Source of the DNA: SAR92 clade bacterium
GTDB taxonomy: Bacteria; Pseudomonadota; Gammaproteobacteria; Pseudomonadales; Porticoccaceae
Direction of reading: 5' to 3'
NCBI GenBank assembly: GCA_004211905.1
Contig: SHBP01000002.1
Location: forward strand, 178,665-242,664
DNA length: 64,000 nt
The notes under the pieces were generated by a model, which was given only the letters and a program-made list of their open reading frames with translations, had not been told where the DNA came from and ran no database searches. Each line of letters starts with the position of its first letter. Within the stretch, counting starts at the first letter, position 1. Positions 58,360 to 64,000 of the stretch are shown here, in pieces. A program made the translations under genes and the position numbers.

Positions 58360-59634
58360 ATGAAAATTCAATCCTTACGTGGCATGCACGACCTTCTTCC
58401 CGATCAGTCGGGGACTTGGCAATATCTGGAAAAAACCGTTGCAGACATATTAGCGCGTTATAGTTATAGAGAGATTCGCTTTCCCATTGTTGAGCAAACT
58501 GAATTATTTAAACGGTCAGTTGGAGAAGCCACTGACATTGTTGAGAAAGAGATGTATACCTTTGAAGATCGCAATGGCGATCAGCTGAGTTTAAGGCCTG
58601 AAGGCACCGCAGGATGTGTTCGAGCCTGTACTCAAAATGGACTGTTACACAACCAAACTCAGCGACTCTGGTATGCAGGCCCCATGTTTCGCCACGAGCG
58701 ACCACAAAAGGGCCGTCAGCGACAATTTCACCAGATTGGTGTTGAGGCTTTTGGACTAACAGGGCCAGATATTGATGCAGAATTACTATTGCTTACCGCT
58801 AGGCTTTGGAAGACTCTAAAAATTGACCATGTAGTAACCTTGCAGATAAATTCTTTGGGAACTTCGGAAGATCGTAAGATATATCGGGCTGCATTAGTTG
58901 AATATCTGACTAAGCACCATGATGAACTCGACGAAGATAGTCAGCGGCGCTTGCAGACTAACCCTATGCGTATACTCGATAGTAAAAACCCCGATGTCCA
59001 AAAAGTGTTGCAACAAGCACCTTCATTGAGTGATTTTATTGATGATGAGTCTCGCCAGCATTTTGATGCGCTTTGTGATGTTCTGACCGCTTCTAATATT
59101 AGCTATGAAATTAATCCAAAACTGGTTCGTGGACTAGATTATTACTCCAAGACCGTATTTGAGTGGGTGACCAGTAGTCTTGGTGCTCAGGGCACGATTT
59201 GTGCTGGTGGGCGCTATGATGGATTAGTTGAACAGCTTGGCGGCAAACCTTGTCCTGGAGTTGGCTTTGCTATGGGTATGGAGAGACTCGTGTTACTACT
59301 TGACGAGTTAAACGCTGTCCCTGATAGTGTCGGCCAGACCGTTGATGTCTACATTGTCGCCGTGGGCGATACAATGAAAGAGTCAGTTGTTTTAAGTGAT
59401 ACATTGCGAAGTGAGTGTCCTAATATTCGCATTGAGAGTCACTGCGGCGGCGGTAGCTTCAAATCGCAAATAAAGAAGGCAGATAAAAGTGGTGCTGCCA
59501 TAGCGTTGATTTTGGGAGAAGAAGAAGTTGCTAGCGCAACGGCGGGGGTAAAGTACCTGCGCCGAGAACAACCACAAGAAACAGTTGTCCAAGGTAACCT
59601 TGGCAACTTATTAAATACATTTTTTACTGATTGA
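58360..59634 (+). CDS. hisS: Histidyl-tRNA synthetase
   Basis: A 424-residue class II synthetase, equal to E. coli HisS in length. Motif 2 is in [17 protein letters not shown] and motif 3 in [13 protein letters not shown]; the His-binding loop is [18 protein letters not shown] 58360 has AGAGG six bases upstream. A TTG at 58342 overlapping the ispG stop would add six residues. Confidence 0.96.
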   Translation: MKIQSLRGMHDLLPDQSGTWQYLEKTVADILARYSYREIRFPIVEQTELFKRSVGEATDIVEKEMYTFEDRNGDQLSLRPEGTAGCVRACTQNGLLHNQTQRLWYAGPMFRHERPQKGRQRQFHQIGVEAFGLTGPDIDAELLLLTARLWKTLKIDHVVTLQINSLGTSEDRKIYRAALVEYLTKHHDELDEDSQRRLQTNPMRILDSKNPDVQKVLQQAPSLSDFIDDESRQHFDALCDVLTASNISYEINPKLVRGLDYYSKTVFEWVTSSLGAQGTICAGGRYDGLVEQLGGKPCPGVGFAMGMERLVLLLDELNAVPDSVGQTVDVYIVAVGDTMKESVVLSDTLRSECPNIRIESHCGGGSFKSQIKKADKSGAAIALILGEEEVASATAGVKYLRREQPQETVVQGNLGNLLNTFFTD

Positions 59635-59643
59635 GGCACACCC

Positions 59644-60378
59644 GTGGCAGAAGAACGTACCGAAGAAGAACAAATTGAAGCGCTAAAAGCTTGGTGGGAT
59701 GAAAACGGGATTAAAACGATTACAGCTATTGTTTTAGTTGTTGGTGGCTATTTTGGTTGGCAATACTGGGAACAAAGTGCAGCCGCACAATCAGAGCAAG
59801 CGGCCGCTTTGTGGCAAGAAACTACAGATGTAATGGCTACTGCGCAACAAGGCCAATCTTTGAGTCAGGCGCAACAAAAGATTGTTAATGACAATGCGGA
59901 TTTACTTAAAGCGAACCATGCTGGGACTGCTTATGCGCACTTTGGTGCTGCATTAAAAGCTAAGTTGGCTGTTGAAAAAGGTGATTTAGATGCCGCAGCG
60001 ACAGAATTGCAATGGTCTTTGGATGAGGGTTCTGACACAGCGACAGAGACTATTATGCTTTTAAGGCTTGCTAGAGTGGAAGCTGCACGGGGGAATACTG
60101 AGCAGGCTTTAGAAATGTTGCAGGGAGTAGACCCTGGGGCGCATAAATCTGCGTACGAAGAGGCCAAGGGTGATTTTTATATGCAGCTGAACAATCCTGA
60201 TGCAGCCTACACAGCCTATGATTCAGCTATTTTGTCTAATCAGTCAGGCGATGCAATTGTCAGAAATGTTCTAGAACTAAAAATTGGACAAGTACGACCT
60301 GCAGAGGCCCCAACTCAGGAGTCTCCAACAGAGGAGACTATAATGGGTACTGAAATGGGCAGCGAGGGTAACGAATGA
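59644..60378 (+). CDS. yfgM: YfgM-type periplasmic chaperone-like TPR protein
   Basis: A 244-residue protein with a cytoplasmic acidic N terminus (EERTEEEQIEALKAWWDENG), one membrane helix (about residues 19-38, TITAIVLVVGGYFGWQYW) and a periplasmic TPR-like domain. In E. coli YfgM works with PpiD at SecYEG. The start is GTG 59644 with GAGG seven bases upstream. The hisS-yfgM-bamB-der order is conserved. The C-terminal 30 residues are Glu/Thr/Pro-rich and probably disordered. Confidence 0.93.
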   Translation: MAEERTEEEQIEALKAWWDENGIKTITAIVLVVGGYFGWQYWEQSAAAQSEQAAALWQETTDVMATAQQGQSLSQAQQKIVNDNADLLKANHAGTAYAHFGAALKAKLAVEKGDLDAAATELQWSLDEGSDTATETIMLLRLARVEAARGNTEQALEMLQGVDPGAHKSAYEEAKGDFYMQLNNPDAAYTAYDSAILSNQSGDAIVRNVLELKIGQVRPAEAPTQESPTEETIMGTEMGSEGNE

Positions 60379-61517
60379 AAAAGTTAAGTCTGTTATTTGG
60401 AGTGCTACTGTTATCAGGCTGTAGTTGGTTTAGTGACGAGGAGGATGCTGCTATTACTCCCGCAGAGCTAGTGGATTTCAATTCAGAGGTTTCTGTTAAA
60501 CGCAGCTGGTCGAAAAAAGTTGGCTCAGGGACTAAAAACTATTTGGTTAGCCTGCGCCCAACTGCGAGTAGCGATACTATTTTTGCCGCTGATTATGAAG
60601 GTCAGGTAATGGCTTTAAATCCCAGTAATGGCCAAACAAATTGGCAGGTAGACCTAGAGACTATGATCTCTGGTGGTGTTGGCTACGGTGCAAGCATGGT
60701 TATGGTGGGCACAATCGAAGGTGTTGTGTATGCCCTAGATGCCAGTGATGGATCCGTGATTTGGACTTCTCAGGTAAGCTCCGAAGTGCTATCTAGCCCA
60801 AAAACAAACGGAAAAATAGTAGTTGTTCACAGTATCGACAACCAGATGGTCGCTTTAGATGCCGAAACGGGGGAAGAACTGTGGAAGCATGATGGCGATG
60901 CTCCTATTCTCAGTGTCCGTGGTACTAGTGAATCGATTGTCACCAGTAACATGGTTATTTCCGGGTTCGACTCTGGTAAGTTAATTGCTTTCAATGGAGA
61001 TAACGGTTCAATTATTTGGGAAACAAGAGTAGCTCTACCCAAAGGTAAAACAGAATTGGAGCGAATGGTTGATATTGATGGCGAACCCTTATTGGTGGGT
61101 GATGTTATCTATGCGGCGTCTTATCAAGGCCGAATTGGTGCTGTTTCTCGAGGTACGGGCAGAAACCTTTGGTCTCAAGACACATCATCTCACCATGCAC
61201 CAGCCCATAGAGCAGGGCAAATTTTTGTCTCAGGTGGAGAGGATGCTATCCAAGCATTCCGCGCAGGTAATGGGCAGGCGATTTGGACTAATGATCAGTT
61301 ATTTTTGCGCCGGATTACAGGGCCTGCAGTGCTCGGTGGGACTATCGCAGTCGCTGATGCAGAAGGGTACCTTCATTTACTAGATCCAGCAGATGGTCAT
61401 TTCGTTGGAAGAATCAAAGTTGATGGCAGCGGCGTTGGTGCGCCCTTGTTATCGGTAGGTGATAGTCTCATTGTGCAAGCAAACAATGGTTCTTTGAGTG
61501 CCTATAAAATTCAGTAG
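60375..61517 (+). CDS. bamB: Outer-membrane assembly lipoprotein BamB
   Basis: A 380-residue lipoprotein with lipobox LLSGC (Cys16) and an eight-bladed beta-propeller of PQQ-like repeats (for example VMALNPSNGQTNWQVDL, VYALDASDGSVIW, MVALDAETGEELW). BamB is part of the BAM complex inserting beta-barrel proteins. It overlaps yfgM by four bases (ATGA), with GAGG six bases upstream. Confidence 0.95.
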   Translation: MKKLSLLFGVLLLSGCSWFSDEEDAAITPAELVDFNSEVSVKRSWSKKVGSGTKNYLVSLRPTASSDTIFAADYEGQVMALNPSNGQTNWQVDLETMISGGVGYGASMVMVGTIEGVVYALDASDGSVIWTSQVSSEVLSSPKTNGKIVVVHSIDNQMVALDAETGEELWKHDGDAPILSVRGTSESIVTSNMVISGFDSGKLIAFNGDNGSIIWETRVALPKGKTELERMVDIDGEPLLVGDVIYAASYQGRIGAVSRGTGRNLWSQDTSSHHAPAHRAGQIFVSGGEDAIQAFRAGNGQAIWTNDQLFLRRITGPAVLGGTIAVADAEGYLHLLDPADGHFVGRIKVDGSGVGAPLLSVGDSLIVQANNGSLSAYKIQ

Positions 61518-61542
61518 CGAAAAATCCTCGTATATGAAGTAG

Positions 61543-61573
61543 AATGCCGCACTTGAAACCTGCGGCATTTTTT
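61543..61573 (+). terminator. Intrinsic terminator or attenuator between bamB and der
   Basis: A perfect nine-base stem, AATGCCGCA (61543-61551) with TGCGGCATT (61561-61569), loop CTTGAAACC, ending in a six-T run (61568-61573). It ends only five bases before the der ATG at 61579. Confidence 0.85.
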
Positions 61574-61578
61574 ATTCC

Positions 61579-62970
61579 ATGATTCCAGTTATTGCCCTTG
61601 TGGGCCGCCCCAATGTAGGGAAATCGACTCTCTTTAATCGACTCACTCGAAGTCGAGACGCGCTCGTGGCCAATTATTCAGGTTTAACCAGAGACCGTAA
61701 ATATGGTGACGGAGAAATGTTTGATCGCCGATTTATGGTAATAGATACCGGGGGTATCAGCGGAGAAGAAGAGGGAATCGATGCTGAGATGGCCGATCAG
61801 TCATTACTGGCCATGGATGAAGCCGATATCGTTCTATTTATCGTTGATTGTCGCTCGGGGGTTACCTCTGCAGACTATATGATCGCGGAAAAGCTAAGAC
61901 GAAAAAATCGTAAAGTCTATTTAGTTGCCAACAAAATTGACGGGTTAGATCCCGCTGCAGCCTTAGCAGATTTCTACCAGATGGGTTTTTTGGGTATGTT
62001 TCCTACAACGGCCACCCATGGGCGTGGGGTGCGATCAATGATGGAGGAGGTTCTAGAACCTTATCCAGAATATGTTGAACCCGAAGATGATGGGTCCAAT
62101 AGCATTAAAATCGGTGTGGTAGGGCGTCCAAATGTTGGTAAATCTACCCTGGTGAATCGCCTTTTAGGGGAAGACCGGGTAGTAGTTTACGATGAGCCAG
62201 GAACGACTCGAGATAGCGTTTACATTGAATATGAAAGACGAGGCCAGAACTACACTCTGATTGATACAGCAGGTATTCGCAAACGCAAAAATGTGAAACT
62301 CGCTATTGAGAAGTTCTCAATTGTTAAAACACTGCAAGCTATTGATGATGCAAATGTTGTGGTTCTAATGGTGGATGCTCGGGAAGGTCTAGTAGATCAA
62401 GATCTACATTTAATGGGTTCTGTCATTGATGCAGGGCGCGGATTGGTCATTGGTATCAATAAATGGGATGGACTAGATCCTGATAAGCGCGAGCATATAA
62501 AAGCAGAAATCAAACGGCGACTCCAGTTTGCAGAGTTTGCCGATGTACATTTCATATCCGCACTGCATGGTACTGGTGTTGGTAATCTTTATGATTCCAT
62601 TGGCAAGGCTTATACCGCGGCTACAGACACGTTGAGTGCGTCTCGCTTAACTAAAGTGCTTGAAGGAGCAGTTGAAGAGCACCAACCGCCTATGGTGCAC
62701 GGCCGCAGAGTAAAACTTCGATTTGCCCATGCGGGAGGTCGCAATCCACCAGTAATCATTATCCATGGTAATCAAACAGATTCCGTTCCTGCTCAATATA
62801 CGCGTTATTTAGAGAAAATTTTCCGTCGAGAGTTAGGTCTTCATGGAACTCCCGTTCGAGTCGAGTATCGCACTGGTGATAACCCCTATAAAAACAAAGG
62901 CGTAACAACCAGTGATCGAAAAGGAATGAAGCGCAAAAAGATTGTCAAATACAGTAAAAGAAATGACTAG
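61579..62970 (+). CDS. der: Ribosome assembly GTPase Der (EngA)
   Basis: A 463-residue protein with two tandem GTPase domains and a C-terminal KH-like domain, needed for 50S assembly. G1 loops are [12 protein letters not shown] (about residue 7) and [12 protein letters not shown] (about 180). G3 motifs are DTGG in the first domain and DTAG in the second, with NKxD motifs ANKID and INKWD. The C terminus is basic ([16 protein letters not shown]). The start matches the family, but there is no visible ribosome site because a terminator hairpin ends five bases upstream. Confidence 0.97.
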   Translation: MIPVIALVGRPNVGKSTLFNRLTRSRDALVANYSGLTRDRKYGDGEMFDRRFMVIDTGGISGEEEGIDAEMADQSLLAMDEADIVLFIVDCRSGVTSADYMIAEKLRRKNRKVYLVANKIDGLDPAAALADFYQMGFLGMFPTTATHGRGVRSMMEEVLEPYPEYVEPEDDGSNSIKIGVVGRPNVGKSTLVNRLLGEDRVVVYDEPGTTRDSVYIEYERRGQNYTLIDTAGIRKRKNVKLAIEKFSIVKTLQAIDDANVVVLMVDAREGLVDQDLHLMGSVIDAGRGLVIGINKWDGLDPDKREHIKAEIKRRLQFAEFADVHFISALHGTGVGNLYDSIGKAYTAATDTLSASRLTKVLEGAVEEHQPPMVHGRRVKLRFAHAGGRNPPVIIIHGNQTDSVPAQYTRYLEKIFRRELGLHGTPVRVEYRTGDNPYKNKGVTTSDRKGMKRKKIVKYSKRND

Positions 62971-62986
62971 ATTTAGAGTCGTATTA

Positions 62987-64000
62987 CTAATGCTCTGAGC
63001 GATCGTTTTTCGTCGTTTTGGTCACGGCAAAATGAATCTCACCGTCGGCAACCCGCCCCTTCAGGTTTTCGCCTAAACTAACAGAACTTACACTTTTTAT
63101 TACCACATTTTTATCATCTCGAATAACAGAGAAACCTCTGCTCAATATTTTTAATGGACTAACTGCATCCAACAGATGAATCGTTTGTTCAGCATGTCTC
63201 ATTTTAGCGTTAAGTTGTTGGCTAACCGATTTTGATAGTTGGCCCATTGCATCTTTAACCTTTTGGCCATACTCCGTTAATAAAGATTTTGGGTGTTGCC
63301 GCAGAAGGCGATCACGCTTAAGAATAATTTGGTGTTGATGCTGCTCGATCCTACTTCGCACAGCTCGTTTTAATCGAATATCTAAATGATCAAGATGCTG
63401 AGCCTGCTCCTGCAATTTTCGACCAGGGTGTCGCAGCCTCTTATGCAAATTAACCACATTTTGATCGTATTTCTGAAGGCGCCTATGTACTGTGTTGATA
63501 AGAGAGGCTTCAAGCCCTTTAAATTGCGCATGCATTTCAGAACCATCTGGGCTAATAAGCTCTGCAGCTGCTGAGGGGGTAGGCGCACGAAGATCCGCGA
63601 CAAAATCCGCAATAGTGAAGTCAATTTCATGCCCCACAGCGCTAATAGTGGGTATTTGACTGCTGAAAATGGCACGAGCAACAGCCTCTTCATTAAAAGG
63701 CCATAAATCCTCTAGAGAACCGCCACCGCGCCCGATGATTAAGGCATCACACTGATTGTGTTGATTTGCCATGGCTATGGCGTCCACTATCTGGCCTGCG
63801 GCCTGATCACCCTGCACTGCAGTTGGGAAAATACTGGCCTTAATGGCGGGGAAACGACGCTTTAAAACTGACAGAACATCTTTAACTGCGGCACCCGTGG
63901 GTGAGGTTATGACACCTACATGATTTACTGCTTGCGGCATACTCTTTTTGTGAGCTGAGTCGAAAAGCCCCTCACTAGCCAGGGACGCCTTTAATTGATC
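62987..64000 (-). CDS. xseA: Exodeoxyribonuclease VII large subunit (N terminus outside window)
   Basis: 337 residues are visible; the frame is open to base 64000, where DQLKASLASEGLFD matches E. coli XseA just before the catalytic domain, so the gene continues beyond the window and the Met at 63940 is internal. Conserved blocks: VGVITSPTGAAVKDVL, IIGRGGGSLEDLWPFNEE, SAVGHEIDFTIADFVADLR and APTPSAAAELI. A long coiled coil follows. With XseB the enzyme degrades single-stranded DNA to short oligonucleotides. Convergent with der, 16 bases apart. Confidence 0.96.
   Translation of the reverse strand, partial: DQLKASLASEGLFDSAHKKSMPQAVNHVGVITSPTGAAVKDVLSVLKRRFPAIKASIFPTAVQGDQAAGQIVDAIAMANQHNQCDALIIGRGGGSLEDLWPFNEEAVARAIFSSQIPTISAVGHEIDFTIADFVADLRAPTPSAAAELISPDGSEMHAQFKGLEASLINTVHRRLQKYDQNVVNLHKRLRHPGRKLQEQAQHLDHLDIRLKRAVRSRIEQHQHQIILKRDRLLRQHPKSLLTEYGQKVKDAMGQLSKSVSQQLNAKMRHAEQTIHLLDAVSPLKILSRGFSVIRDDKNVVIKSVSSVSLGENLKGRVADGEIHFAVTKTTKNDRSEH

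Noticed and set aside
63938..63940. xseA start codon at 63940
   Set aside because: The frame continues upstream to the window edge with residues that match XseA, so this Met is internal.

Overview
The window reads as a continuous piece of chromosome from a free-living gammaproteobacterium. Gene content and order resemble Pseudomonas, Cellvibrionales and similar marine groups, and base composition is moderate. I recognise the order from known genomes; I could not run a search. Evidence includes rsmI/lpoA/yraN/diaA/dolP, rsxABCDGE next to metG/mrp/dcd, purMN with a DUF3108 gene, DUF2066-hda, the DUF2069/wrbA/arsC trio, and suhB/trmJ/iscRSUA-hscBA-fdx-iscX/ndk/rlmN/pilF/ispG/hisS/yfgM/bamB/der/xseA. 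The exact taxon is not determined; an oligotrophic marine lineage is a guess. I see no tRNA, rRNA, IS element, prophage or CRISPR array, and no stretch over 300 bases without a gene.

Layout. 1-156: C-terminal tail of SspB, cut by the window edge. 0.2-9 kb: a thiolase; the envelope/replication cluster dolP-diaA-yraN-lpoA, divergent from rsmI; a thioesterase; a sodium/alanine-type symporter; and a secreted protein with a TonB-like end. 9-16 kb: a small unlisted ORF, rnt-pyrC, a lone formyltransferase, argG, an MscS channel, a PLP dehydratase and two VOC proteins. 16-25 kb: the Rnf/Rsx complex, a short methionyl-tRNA synthetase, Mrp and dcd. 25-33 kb: DUF3014, DUF3108, purN-purM, DUF2066, hda and a histidine kinase/HD-GYP pair. 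33-40 kb: sppA, a DUF2069 membrane protein, a WrbA-like protein, an ArsC-like protein, a thioredoxin lipoprotein, an aldehyde dehydrogenase and an APC permease.

40.5-46.2 kb holds the least understood locus: two tandem secreted DUF3604 proteins with a PHP-like set of metal ligands, a membrane-anchored parvulin-type prolyl isomerase and a HupE/UreJ-type membrane protein. They form one apparent operon behind a promoter whose spacer is an inverted repeat. My best guess is an envelope metalloenzyme cassette with its own folding helper and metal handling; its reaction is unknown.

46-64 kb: suhB, trmJ, then the complete ISC iron-sulfur operon behind an excellent promoter/IscR type 1 site, interrupted by a hydrolase gene before iscX. 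ndk, rlmN, pilF, ispG, hisS, yfgM, bamB and der follow, with xseA convergent and running off the window. rodZ is absent from its usual place between pilF and ispG. Several starts have been moved inward from the longest reading frame on ribosome-site and family-length grounds; each case is noted.
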